Source: CAYYYW01 sp964476245 (GTDB lineage: Bacteria > Patescibacteriota > Microgenomatia > UBA1406 > HO2-37-13b). Taken from it: a stretch of DNA of 63,754 nucleotides. Where the stretch lies: positions 1 through 63,754 of the forward strand of contig CAYYYW010000005.1 of the NCBI GenBank assembly GCA_964476245.1, given 5' to 3'. Of this stretch, positions 15,702 to 23,776 are shown piece by piece; positions within the stretch are counted from its first letter, which is position 1, and the number at the start of each line of letters is the position of its first letter. A program made the translations under genes and the position numbers. The notes beneath the pieces are model-generated. The model was not told the origin of the DNA, made no database searches, and saw only the letters and a list, made by a program, of their open reading frames with translations.

Positions 15702-18700
15702 ATGGCAGGCGTTTTTGATTTTTTAAAAAAACAACCAACAGATAATAACCAAAGAGATCAAGATGTTTCTTCACAGCAAGTTGTTAGCCAAACAACAACT
15801 GAAGAACAAACCACAACCGGTTCTCAGTCTTATTCTGGTATTGGAAATCCTCCTCACGGCCAAGCCTACTCAGGAATTGGCAACCCACCCCAAGGACAGG
15901 CTTACTCTGGCATCGGCAATCCACCTCAAAGAATTGTCAGCAATCAGCAATCGGCAACCCTTCCGCCATCATCTGCGGCTCATATTTCTGGCGGACAGGT
16001 GAGTAATCAGCCAAAAACTGATCAACCGGTAACTGAAAACAAACAACAGAAAACCGATACTTTATCTTCAAATATTGACCAGAAAAAAAGAGGAGAACTT
16101 GATTTAATGACCCATTTAACCCAAAGATCAAACCGTGTTTTTATTGCTGCTCAGGCAAAAGCTAAAGAACTCCAAAGTGAATTTGTTGATAGTGAGCATA
16201 TTTTGCATGGACTATTGACGGATCCGGAGATTTATAAATTTTTTACAGAAACAAAAATTCTTCCCCAAATAATTGAGGAAGAATTGGCAAAAATTTATAA
16301 AAAGGGGGAGTCAAAGGTTCCTCCACAATTTTCACCCAGAGTTAAAAGAATTCTTGATAGATCGCTAATAGTGGCGCGAAAATTGGGTTTTGATTTTATT
16401 TCTCCCGAGCATATTCTTTTGTCGTTATATGAAGAAGGAGAAGGACTCGGGGCTCGCATTTTAACCAAATTAGGATTAAAAAAAGAGGATTTAAACAAAA
16501 AAATTATTGGTAAAAAAGAGGGGTTTGAAAAACAAGCTGCCGCCGAAAGCAAAAAAAGCACGCTTGAACAATACACGATTGATTTAACAGATAAGGCCGC
16601 GCAAGGACTGCTTGACCCAGTGGTTGAGCGTTCAGACGTTGTTGAAAGGGTAATTCACATTTTATCAAGAAGAACCAAAAATAATCCATCTTTGGTTGGT
16701 GAAGCTGGTGTGGGCAAAACTGCTGTTGCTGAAGGACTAGCTCAGAAAATTGTTAAAAAAGAAGTTCCTGAACCGTTACTAAATAAAAAAGTTCTCCAAC
16801 TTGACTTAATGAGTCTTATAGCCGGAGCCTCGCACCGTGGAGAGTTTGAAGAAAGAATGAAAAATTTAATTGAAGAAGTAAAGAATTCCCACGGGCAAAT
16901 AATTTTATTTATTGACGAAATACACAATCTTGTTGGCGCCGGTGCAGGAGGAGAAGGCGCTTTAGATGCCTCAAACTTTCTAAAACCATCCTTGGCTCGA
17001 GGAGAACTTCAAGTGATTGGTGCCACTACCTTAACCGAATACCGAAAATATATTGAGAAGGATCCCGCTCTTGAGCGAAGATTCCAACCAGTTTTAGTGC
17101 CCGAACCAACAGAAGAACAAGCCATTAAAATGCTAAAAGCCATAAGGGACAAATATGAGGCTTTTCATCGGGTAAAAATCCCCGATGAGGCGGTTGAATC
17201 AGCGGTAAAACTTTCCAAGCGTTATGTGGGAGACCGATTTTTGCCGGATAAGGCAGTTGACCTCATTGATGAGGCTGCTTCGGCCGTGCGGCTTCCATTG
17301 ATTTCTTTACCAGAAGAAATCCGTTCCGCTGAAGAAAGAATTAGCCAATTAAATCAAGAGGTTAAAGAGGCAGATAAAGCTGGCAACAGGGTAAAAATAA
17401 ATATCTTAAGGCCAAAAATTGAAAACTTAGAAATAAAATTAAAAGAAAAGCAGGAAGAATATAAGACTAAAAAGGGGCAAACCACTTCTTATGTTACTTC
17501 AGAGGTTATTAAAGATGTGGTTTCCCGCTGGACCGGTATTCCTGTTTCTAAAATCGCCGAGTCTGAAGTTGAGAAATTGGTCAAATTAGAGGAAATTATG
17601 CATCAACGACTTATTAATCAAGAAGCGGCTGTTTCTTCAGTGGCGGAAGCGGTAAGAAGAGGTCGAGCCGGTCTCAAATCAAATCAAAGACCAATTGGGA
17701 GTTTTGTTTTTCTAGGTCCTACGGGAGTTGGTAAAACAGAATTAGCCAAAACTTTAGCGGAAATTCTTTTCGGTCAAGAAGAAGCAGTTACCCGCTTTGA
17801 TATGACTGAATATATGGAAAGACATGAAGTGGCCAAACTTTTAGGAGCGCCCCCCGGCTACGTTGGTTATGAAGAAGGGGGAAAACTAACTGAGGCAGTT
17901 CGTCGTCGGCCCTATTCGGTTGTTCTTTTTGATGAAGTAGAAAAAGCTCATCCTGACATCTTTAATATTTTGCTTCAGATTTTAGACGACGGTCGGTTAA
18001 CAGATAATAAAGGACATACCATCTCTTTTAAAAACACTGTTGTTATTTGTACTTCTAATATTGGCACAGGTTTAATCCAAGACGAAATCTTAAAAACTGG
18101 AAAGGCCGAAATTGAAGAACCGCCAATATTGTCAACCTATGCCTTTTCTCCCCGTGGAAGGGAAATTTTAACTATTATGGGGAAAATCTTTGAAAGGGAG
18201 GCGGGCTCGTGGAAAGGTCAAGCGCTCCTTGATTATTTTTCCGGACAAAAAATTGAATCGGAAGACGAAAAACAAGACGAGATAGATTTTCCCATCCAGG
18301 GTTTTGATACCCATAGTATGTCAGCGAAAGGAATGGAAATTATTACCAAAAATGATAACCTTTTTTACCGTACTTCAACAACGCAAAAAATTTGGAAAAT
18401 GACTAATTTAATTGATTATTTCAAAAACGGCATAGTAATCAATGCCCTTCCTGATGCTCCCGAACAACAATTACCAACGGCAAAACTTAAAACCCAAGCT
18501 TTCTCACCGGATGAATGGGAAATTGTTACGCTAAAAGATAGATTCTGGCGAAGGAAGGAAGGTGATAATAATTGGCAAACTGGTTACTTAAAAGATTATT
18601 TTAAAGATCAAGTCATAAAAGAATCGCAAAAAGAACTCGCGTCTGAAGAAAAAGACCAAGTTTTAAACAGTGATTTAAAACCTAAATCAAACGAAACCAA

Positions 18701-19592
18701 TAAAAAATCAGCTGGGATTGTTTTTCCCATGAATTATTGGGATGTTCACACTTTCTCCCCAGACGGAAAAGAATTTATTATTTGCGGTGATAAAATTTGG
18801 ATTAAAAACCCGAATGAAAAACAGTGGTTGCCAACAAATTTAGCAGATTATTTTGGCAAGGATTTTCCCTTGGAAAAAGAGCTTGGAGAAAAGAAAAAAA
18901 TAGAAGAGGAATTAGACAAAAATCAATACCAAAGAATTAAAAACAAAGTAACAGATGAATTACGGAAGTTTTTCCGACCGGAATTGATTAATCGTTTTGA
19001 TGAGGTGATTATCTTTGAACCATTAAAATATCAACACATGCTTAAAATTGCCGATCTTCAGATGAAGGCTTTAAAAAAACTATTAGAGGAACAAAGCATA
19101 GGTCTTTTATGGACGGAAGTGGCGGTGAAGGAGATTGCTCGGGTTGGTTTTGATCCGATTTATGGAGCAAGGCCACTAAGAAGAGCTATTCAAAAATTGA
19201 TTGAAAACCCAATTTCCACTCTTATAATTCAACAAAAAATCAAAGAAGGTGATCAAATCGTGATAGACTTTGATGGAGAAAACCTTGTCTTTAATATAGA
19301 AAAGGTTGAGATGGTGCCTATTGATAACTTAACCCAAAAAGCCGTAAAAAATTATTTCTGTGAAAATTGCGGTAAGAGTTTTCAGACATTAACCGTGTCA
19401 AATAGCACTGTTGTTTGTCCTAAATGCGCTTCAAAAGATATTCAAGAAGAACTAGAACATAAAGAAGAAAAAATGGAACCCAAAGAAACAAAAAAAGACA
19501 AGGTAATTACTTCAGAAAAACCAGAAAAACCGGCGGAAACTAATCAAAATATTAACAATGATATTTCTCATCAACAATTCGCCAGTGTGTAA
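15702..19592 (+). CDS. ClpC-type AAA+ unfoldase with a repeat insertion in the ClpP-docking loop position
   Basis: 1296 aa against about 810 for ClpC. Order: a low-complexity start with three YSGIGNPP repeats (about 43-76); a Clp N domain (about 140-275); AAA1 with Walker A GEAGVGKTAVAEGL and Walker B IILFIDEIHNL; a short ClpC-length coiled coil (not a ClpB middle domain); AAA2 with GPTGVGKTELAKTL, VVLFDEVEKAHPD and sensor-1 VVICTSNIGTG. About 270 residues then intervene (about 795-1070) before LRKFFRPELINRFDEV and YGARPLRRAIQ. In ClpA/ClpC this site holds the (I/L)GF/L loop that docks ClpP. The insert holds four repeats of the pattern FSP(D)G-E-(hydrophobic) ... W ... LxDYF. The C-terminus adds a zinc ribbon (CENCGK...CPKCAS, about 1218-1245) and a charged tail. 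Two membrane genes follow at 6-nt spacing. Confidence 0.9.
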   Translation: MAGVFDFLKKQPTDNNQRDQDVSSQQVVSQTTTEEQTTTGSQSYSGIGNPPHGQAYSGIGNPPQGQAYSGIGNPPQRIVSNQQSATLPPSSAAHISGGQVSNQPKTDQPVTENKQQKTDTLSSNIDQKKRGELDLMTHLTQRSNRVFIAAQAKAKELQSEFVDSEHILHGLLTDPEIYKFFTETKILPQIIEEELAKIYKKGESKVPPQFSPRVKRILDRSLIVARKLGFDFISPEHILLSLYEEGEGLGARILTKLGLKKEDLNKKIIGKKEGFEKQAAAESKKSTLEQYTIDLTDKAAQGLLDPVVERSDVVERVIHILSRRTKNNPSLVGEAGVGKTAVAEGLAQKIVKKEVPEPLLNKKVLQLDLMSLIAGASHRGEFEERMKNLIEEVKNSHGQIILFIDEIHNLVGAGAGGEGALDASNFLKPSLARGELQVIGATTLTEYRKYIEKDPALERRFQPVLVPEPTEEQAIKMLKAIRDKYEAFHRVKIPDEAVESAVKLSKRYVGDRFLPDKAVDLIDEAASAVRLPLISLPEEIRSAEERISQLNQEVKEADKAGNRVKINILRPKIENLEIKLKEKQEEYKTKKGQTTSYVTSEVIKDVVSRWTGIPVSKIAESEVEKLVKLEEIMHQRLINQEAAVSSVAEAVRRGRAGLKSNQRPIGSFVFLGPTGVGKTELAKTLAEILFGQEEAVTRFDMTEYMERHEVAKLLGAPPGYVGYEEGGKLTEAVRRRPYSVVLFDEVEKAHPDIFNILLQILDDGRLTDNKGHTISFKNTVVICTSNIGTGLIQDEILKTGKAEIEEPPILSTYAFSPRGREILTIMGKIFEREAGSWKGQALLDYFSGQKIESEDEKQDEIDFPIQGFDTHSMSAKGMEIITKNDNLFYRTSTTQKIWKMTNLIDYFKNGIVINALPDAPEQQLPTAKLKTQAFSPDEWEIVTLKDRFWRRKEGDNNWQTGYLKDYFKDQVIKESQKELASEEKDQVLNSDLKPKSNETNKKSAGIVFPMNYWDVHTFSPDGKEFIICGDKIWIKNPNEKQWLPTNLADYFGKDFPLEKELGEKKKIEEELDKNQYQRIKNKVTDELRKFFRPELINRFDEVIIFEPLKYQHMLKIADLQMKALKKLLEEQSIGLLWTEVAVKEIARVGFDPIYGARPLRRAIQKLIENPISTLIIQQKIKEGDQIVIDFDGENLVFNIEKVEMVPIDNLTQKAVKNYFCENCGKSFQTLTVSNSTVVCPKCASKDIQEELEHKEEKMEPKETKKDKVITSEKPEKPAETNQNINNDISHQQFASV

Positions 19593-19598
19593 TCAATT

Positions 19599-19949
19599 AT
19601 GGCTCTAAACTATACTTCTATTGATGTTGAAAAACTTAGTCAAAAGGAGGGGAATCGGTTAAACTTCTACCTATTGCTTGTAGTTACATTTAGTGCGGCT
19701 TTTTTAGCTGTTCTTCTTTTTATCTTAATCCAGAAAAAAATACATCCAACGGCTCCGACGAAGATAGAAAATCAAATTAAAGTACCTTCTCCAACGATTG
19801 TTGAAATAATTGATAATATTCCAACTCTTCAAGAAGCATCTCCTACGTCAATTATTGAAACAACCCAACCAGCCACATCATCCCCAACCATTATTGCTCC
19901 AGACGAAACAACTCAATCAGCTAAAATTGGTAGCGATTCAGCTCAATAA
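19599..19949 (+). CDS. Single-TM hypothetical protein in the ClpC-like operon
   Basis: 116 aa, not recognised. A cytoplasmic N-terminus of about 24 residues (MALNYTSIDVEKLSQKEGNR) is followed by one TM helix (about 25-47, LLLVVTFSAAFLAVLLFILI) and a Thr/Ser/Pro-rich tail (PTAPTKIENQIKV, TTQPATSSPTIIAPDETT) that is probably extracytoplasmic and disordered. It starts 6 nt after the ClpC-like gene and ends 6 nt before the HEMSH protein gene, so the three are almost certainly co-transcribed. A membrane tether or adaptor role is only a guess from this position. Confidence 0.65.
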   Translation: MALNYTSIDVEKLSQKEGNRLNFYLLLVVTFSAAFLAVLLFILIQKKIHPTAPTKIENQIKVPSPTIVEIIDNIPTLQEASPTSIIETTQPATSSPTIIAPDETTQSAKIGSDSAQ

Positions 19950-19955
19950 ACTATT

Positions 19956-20624
19956 ATGTTTCAGTTTGTAATATTGCTTTTCCAAAACATTCTTCTTTTT
20001 TTTTTATCACGGCGGACAACCAATAAACTTTTCCAATTCTTAAGAATTTTTATAAAAAAAGAAAGGATCGTTTTCTGGATAATTTCTCTTCTATATTTCC
20101 CGGGGACAATTCTTCATGAAATGAGCCATTTCCTTACGGCCACAATTCTTTTTTTAAAAGTAAAAGATATAAACATATTTCCTGAGATTAAAAAAGATTA
20201 TATTAAACTTGGATCTGTCCTCTACGAAAAAAAAGATTTTGTAAGGGGTTTTGTTATTGGGATTGCTCCGTTTTTTGCCGGAATTTTCTTTTTTTATTAC
20301 CTTTCTATTTTTAATTTGTTTCCTTCAGTCAACTTTTTTCAAAATCTGATCTTTTTATACTTAATTTTTGCCGTTTCATCAACAATGTTTTCATCAAAAC
20401 AAGATTTGGTTGATTTTGTTTTTATTATCCCTTTCATTATCTTTATGGCAGGGGTTTTTTATATTTTTCAGATTAATCTTGACTTTATATTAAAAGATCA
20501 AAAAGCATTAATTAATTTGTTAGAATTTTTAAAAGAGGTTAATTTTTACTTATTTGTTTCGTTATTGGTCAATCTAGGATCAATTATTATTATAAAATTT
20601 CTGACTATTTTAGCGAAAAAATGA
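19956..20624 (+). CDS. Polytopic membrane protein with HExxH motif (M50-like)
   Basis: 222 aa, about five or six TM segments. The sequence FPGTILHEMSHFLTATILFL holds an HExxH zinc-binding motif (HEMSH, about residue 54) within a hydrophobic segment, as in site-2-type (M50) intramembrane proteases. The second M50 signature (NxxPxxxLDG-like) is not evident, so proteolytic activity is uncertain. It lies 6 nt after the preceding TM gene in the ClpC-like operon, which makes a link between the unfoldase and membrane proteolysis worth considering. Confidence 0.6.
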   Translation: MFQFVILLFQNILLFFLSRRTTNKLFQFLRIFIKKERIVFWIISLLYFPGTILHEMSHFLTATILFLKVKDINIFPEIKKDYIKLGSVLYEKKDFVRGFVIGIAPFFAGIFFFYYLSIFNLFPSVNFFQNLIFLYLIFAVSSTMFSSKQDLVDFVFIIPFIIFMAGVFYIFQINLDFILKDQKALINLLEFLKEVNFYLFVSLLVNLGSIIIIKFLTILAKK

Positions 20625-20647
20625 TCCTTCGGCAGGCTCAGGATCAT
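20623..20647. repeat. Small inverted repeat ATGATCC...GGATCAT
   Basis: ATGATCCttcggcaggctcaGGATCAT overlaps the stop codon of the HEMSH gene. The TTCGGCAGGCTCAGGAT part is of the REP-like type scattered through the window. It could act as a weak transcript end. Confidence 0.5.
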
Positions 20648-20665
20648 AATGAGTGAAATCGAACT

Positions 20666-20992
20666 ATGAAAACATATTTGGCTCAATGCATCAAAATTGC
20701 CGGGGAAGAAATTTGTGGCCCTATTTCTACCTCACCGGGTGAAGAAATTAATATTGCTTGGATTATAAATAAATTGATTGCTTTTGTTTTTCCCTTATCT
20801 GGTATTTTATTGTTTTTTTTCCTTGTCTGGGGTGGCTATGATTTTTTGTTGTCTGCCGGAAACCCTGAAAAAATAAAATCGGGTCAGGCAAAAATGACCA
20901 GCGCAGTTGTAGGCTTCATTCTATTAACTGCTTCTTATCTTCTTGTTCGGTTAATTTCAATGATTTTTGGATTGGGAGGCGGAATACTTTAA
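20666..20992 (+). CDS. T4SS-pilin-like small membrane protein (TrbC/VirB2-like)
   Basis: 108 aa with two TM helices (about 32-54, LIAFVFPLSGILLFFFLVWGG, and 76-100). Between them lies the motif FLLSAGNPEKIKSGQAKMTSA, characteristic of the T4SS_pilin family abundant in CPR genomes. Related to VirB2/TrbC pilins, it could form or regulate a conjugation- or uptake-like filament, but no other T4SS gene is in the window. It has its own start 41 nt after the previous gene, separated by a small inverted repeat. Confidence 0.7.
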   Translation: MKTYLAQCIKIAGEEICGPISTSPGEEINIAWIINKLIAFVFPLSGILLFFFLVWGGYDFLLSAGNPEKIKSGQAKMTSAVVGFILLTASYLLVRLISMIFGLGGGIL

Positions 20993-20999
20993 AATATGG

Positions 21000-21005
21000 T
21001 AAAAT
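21000..21005 (+). promoter_or_regulatory. Extended -10 (TGG-TAAAAT) of the leader transcript
   Basis: TGGTAAAAT at 20997-21005 lies 8 nt after the previous stop. Predicted initiation near 21012 would give a transcript of about 100 nt ending at the terminator at 21086-21113, encoding a 22-codon ORF. Confidence 0.4.
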
Positions 21006-21016
21006 ACTCCACGCCT

Positions 21017-21085
21017 ATGCAGAAGTATGTTTGTCCCAAACTTATAACTTATGTTATTGATATTAGTCTGATTGTTTTAAGTTAG
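21017..21085 (+). CDS. Possible 22-aa leader peptide
   Basis: ATG at 21017 opens 22 codons, MQKYVCPKLITYVIDISLIV then LS, rich in Ile, Leu and Val. The stop codon TAG (21083-21085) directly touches the terminator stem. Only about 5 nt separate the predicted transcript start from the ATG. The arrangement promoter, short ORF, terminator, then a nucleotide-metabolism gene resembles transcription attenuators. It may equally be a small RNA with a chance ORF, or an unrelated hydrophobic micropeptide. Confidence 0.35.
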   Translation: MQKYVCPKLITYVIDISLIVLS

Positions 21086-21113
21086 CCCCCGATTAAATCG
21101 GGGGATTTTTTTT
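21086..21113 (+). terminator. Intrinsic terminator/attenuator before the UMP kinase fusion gene
   Basis: CCCCCGAT-TAA-ATCGGGGG forms an 8-bp perfect stem followed by A and eight T. It lies only 9-29 nt upstream of the possible starts of the next gene, so that gene is expressed either by read-through or from a promoter hidden here. Confidence 0.85.
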
Positions 21114-21142
21114 ATCTTAAAATGTTTATAGGAGCTAAGAAT

Positions 21143-22456
21143 GTGGAAACAATTATTCTTTCGGTTGGCGGAAGTCTCGTCGTTCCTAATGGAGGAATAG
21201 ACGTTGATTTTTTAAAGAAACTTAATCAATTTATAAGAGCTCAGGTAAAAAAAAGAAAGCGCTTTTGTATTGTTGTTGGTGGTGGAAAAACAACACGACA
21301 CTATCAAAACGCAGGCAAAGCTGTTATCGGGAAAATTACTAACGAGGATTTGGATTGGCTTGGCATCCACTCCACCAGAATGAATGGGCATCTTTTAAGA
21401 ACAATTTTTCAAGATATTGCCCACCCTCGGATTATTGAAAATTATGAAAAGAGACTGCGCAACTGGAAAGAATCTATAGTTATTGGCGCCGGTTGGAAAC
21501 CGGGTTGGTCTACCGACTATGACGCGGTTGTTCTAGCTCGAGATTATAATGCCTCGGTTCTCATTAATCTTTCCAATATTGATTGGGTTTACGATAAGGA
21601 TCCGGCCAAATTTAAAGATGCTCAACCTATTAAAAAAACCACCTGGGATTATTTTGAAACTCTTGTTAAGAATGAATGGGTGCCGGGAATTAATGCCCCT
21701 TTTGATCCAATCGCCACGCAATTGGCAAAAAAATTAGGAATAACGGTAATTGTCACCAACGGAAAAAACTTTAAAAATTTAGAAAATATTCTTGAAGGGG
21801 AAGGTTTTAAAGGCACGGTTATTACCCCTTTTAAAATTGATGCCTCGTTTTATGACCGGGATTATTTTGAGGGTAAAAAAGGAGAATATCGGTTGTCTTA
21901 CACAAAGTCTTTCATGGGTAATTTAATTCAAAACATAGTTAATTTTTATCGGGCCTTATGCATAAAAACTGTTATCAATCCAAAAAATTGTCTTGACGTT
22001 GGATGCGGCACTGGAAAATTAGTTCATTATTTAAGAATGTTGGGAATAGAGGCCTATGGCATAGAAATATCACCATATGCTTTGTCAGAGGCAAAAAAGG
22101 AAGTAAAACCATATCTTAAATATGGCGATATTACGAAAATTCCCTACCCTGACAACAATTTTGACCTAGTTTCAACTTCTGATGTTTTAGAGCATATTGA
22201 GAGAGCAAAATTAAAAAAAGCAGTTGAGGAGACTGTCAGAGTCTCAAGAAAATGGACTCTTCATAAAATTTATACATTGGAAAATTCTTGGATTACTTTT
22301 TCTCACGGAAAAGATTTTTCTCATCTTTCCGTGTTGAGCAGGAGTTTTTGGTTAAATATGTTTAGAACGATGGAGAACATTTCCGTGATAAGGAAATTCT
22401 TCTTTAAATTACCTTCATTTTTTGAAACGAAATTTTTGTTGAAAAAGAAACAGTAA
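21143..22456 (+). CDS. Fusion of UMP kinase (amino acid kinase fold) with a SAM-dependent methyltransferase
   Basis: Residues 1-230 form an archaeal-type UMP kinase: TIILSVGGSLVVP, FCIVVGGGKTTRHYQ, VIGAGWKPGWSTDYDAVVLA, NIDWVYDKDPAKFKDAQP and TVIVTNGKN. It would phosphorylate UMP to UDP. After about residue 240 a class I methyltransferase domain follows: CLDVGCGTGKLVHYL, AYGIEISPYALSEA, and YPDNNFDLVSTSDVLEHIE. The methyltransferase substrate is unknown. The GTG at 21143 is preferred since GGAG lies 8 nt upstream; an in-frame ATG at 21122 would add seven residues. recF follows after 3 nt. A leader ORF and terminator precede it. Confidence 0.8.
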   Translation: METIILSVGGSLVVPNGGIDVDFLKKLNQFIRAQVKKRKRFCIVVGGGKTTRHYQNAGKAVIGKITNEDLDWLGIHSTRMNGHLLRTIFQDIAHPRIIENYEKRLRNWKESIVIGAGWKPGWSTDYDAVVLARDYNASVLINLSNIDWVYDKDPAKFKDAQPIKKTTWDYFETLVKNEWVPGINAPFDPIATQLAKKLGITVIVTNGKNFKNLENILEGEGFKGTVITPFKIDASFYDRDYFEGKKGEYRLSYTKSFMGNLIQNIVNFYRALCIKTVINPKNCLDVGCGTGKLVHYLRMLGIEAYGIEISPYALSEAKKEVKPYLKYGDITKIPYPDNNFDLVSTSDVLEHIERAKLKKAVEETVRVSRKWTLHKIYTLENSWITFSHGKDFSHLSVLSRSFWLNMFRTMENISVIRKFFFKLPSFFETKFLLKKKQ

Positions 22457-22459
22457 TCT

Positions 22460-23515
22460 ATGATTCTTAAAAAAATTACTATTACGAACTTCCGTAATTT
22501 TGATAATTTTGTTTTTTGTTTTAGTCCTTCTTTAACAATTATTATCGGAAAAAACTCTATTGGCAAAACCAATCTTCTTGAGGCAGTTTATTTTTCACTT
22601 AAGAGTCGTGGGTTTCGTGAACAAAAAGAGGAAGAATTAATAAATTACGATAAAATAAAAGCGGATGTTCAAATAGAGTTGGCGGAGCAAAAAGAAGAAA
22701 CAAAATTGAAAATAAACATTGAAAAGAATGATCCACCGGCTAGCGGGGTAGTCAAAAATTGCTTTGTTAATAAAATCAGGAAAAAAAGCTATCAGTATCT
22801 TTTGGAGAGTTTACCTGTGGTAATTTTTTCTCCTAATTTTGTCTATGTTATCGAGGGTGAACCGGGAGAAAGAAGGAGCTATTTTGATATTATTATTGCC
22901 ATTTTTGACATTGAGTACAAAAAAAGACTAGTTAATTACGAAAGTGCCTTGAGAAAAAGAAATAAAATATTGGAATTAGAAAAAAATATTGAAAAACTGA
23001 AAGAAGATTTGGAATTCTGGGATGATTATTTAATTGAGCAGGCAAACTACATAGCGATGAAAAGGCAAGAATTAATAGATTTTTTTAACAAACATAGACA
23101 AGTTGATAGTAAGAACTTCAGCATTGATTATGTAAAAAACGAGTTCTCCCGGGAGACTTTGGATAAAACATTTAAAAAACAATTAATTCTTAAAAAAACC
23201 CTAATTGGTCCCCAAAGAGACGACTTTATAATAAATATTAAGACTCCGAGCGGTTTTAAAAATGTTCACAAGTTCGGTTCAAGAAGCGAGCAGCGACTAG
23301 CTCTTTTTTGGTTGGTTTTAAATGAAATTAATCTTTATCAGGAAATACTAAAAAAACGTCCGCTTGTTCTTTTAGATGACGTTTTTTCCGAACTTGACAT
23401 AACCAATAAAGAACTTGTTTTAAAACTGATTAAAAAATATCAAACAGTAATTACTACAACGGAAGAAAATATTTTAAGCCTTGTTGATATGCCGCATACG
23501 ATAATTAATCTGTAA
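22460..23515 (+). CDS. recF: DNA replication/repair protein RecF
   Basis: SMC-like ATPase that helps load RecA at gaps in recombinational repair. N-terminal LKKITITNFRNFDNF and Walker A IIGKNSIGKTNLLEAVYFSL (residues 29-48) are followed by a long helical arm (about 160-210). The C-terminal signature is FGSRSEQRLALFWL, and Walker B is PLVLLDDVFSELD. It is 351 aa, normal for RecF. It follows the UMP kinase fusion gene by 3 nt, an unusual partner, since recF usually sits with dnaA-dnaN-gyrB; no such genes are here. Confidence 0.93.
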   Translation: MILKKITITNFRNFDNFVFCFSPSLTIIIGKNSIGKTNLLEAVYFSLKSRGFREQKEEELINYDKIKADVQIELAEQKEETKLKINIEKNDPPASGVVKNCFVNKIRKKSYQYLLESLPVVIFSPNFVYVIEGEPGERRSYFDIIIAIFDIEYKKRLVNYESALRKRNKILELEKNIEKLKEDLEFWDDYLIEQANYIAMKRQELIDFFNKHRQVDSKNFSIDYVKNEFSRETLDKTFKKQLILKKTLIGPQRDDFIINIKTPSGFKNVHKFGSRSEQRLALFWLVLNEINLYQEILKKRPLVLLDDVFSELDITNKELVLKLIKKYQTVITTTEENILSLVDMPHTIINL

Positions 23516-23545
23516 CTATTCCATGTCTTAACAATAAATTTAGGT

Positions 23546-23571
23546 GTATCAATGTATCGATACATTGATAC
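23546..23571. promoter_or_regulatory. Perfect 26-bp palindrome downstream of recF
   Basis: GTATCAATGTATC meets GATACATTGATAC without a spacer. It has no T-tract, lies 30 nt after recF and about 35 nt before a TGATAAAAT promoter-like box that precedes the tRNA fragments. It looks like an operator or recombination site rather than a terminator. Confidence 0.5.
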
Positions 23572-23619
23572 GTGTAATTCAGAAGTCTTTTGATTTAATT
23601 TGATAAAATATTAGAGACT

Positions 23620-23663
23620 GGAGGGTTGGCCGAGCGGTTTAAGGCGCTGGTTTCGAACCCGCC
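23620..23663 (+). pseudogene. tRNA-Ser-like remnant with internal deletion
   Basis: GGAGGGTTGGCCGAGCGGTT is a tRNA-Ser/Leu-type acceptor and D arm, continuing AAGGCGCTGGTTTCGA into ACCCGCC. The sequence jumps from the anticodon loop (TTTCGA) into what looks like the 3' half of a T stem, as if recombination at a shared TTCGA deleted the middle. No matching 3' acceptor strand follows, so it cannot form a full tRNA. Confidence 0.55.
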
Positions 23664-23672
23664 AAAAATTTA

Positions 23673-23708
23673 GGAGAGATGCCGGAGTGGTTTAACGGTC
23701 AGGTTTCG
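23673..23708 (+). pseudogene. 5' half of a tRNA-Ser, broken in the anticodon loop
   Basis: The 36 bp starting GGAGAGATGCCGGAGTGG match the first 36 bases of the intact tRNA-Ser at 24051 with two mismatches. The copy stops at the anticodon (TTTCG), where two GC-rich hairpins are inserted; CGAAAACC resumes briefly at 23750 before similarity ends. It forms a direct repeat with the intact tRNA, bracketing the GIY-YIG gene. Confidence 0.65.
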
Positions 23709-23750
23709 TCACGGGATAAACCCGTGACGCCCCGAGTTAATCTCGGGGCG
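23708..23750. repeat. Tandem double hairpin in the broken tRNA anticodon loop
   Basis: GTCACGGG-ATAAA-CCCGTGAC is followed immediately by GCCCCGAG-TTAAT-CTCGGGGC. Both stems are perfect with 5-nt loops. It sits exactly between TTTCG and CGAAAACC of the tRNA-Ser anticodon region. Confidence 0.75.
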
Positions 23751-23776
23751 AAAACCGTAATTTGTATTTAAAGAAT

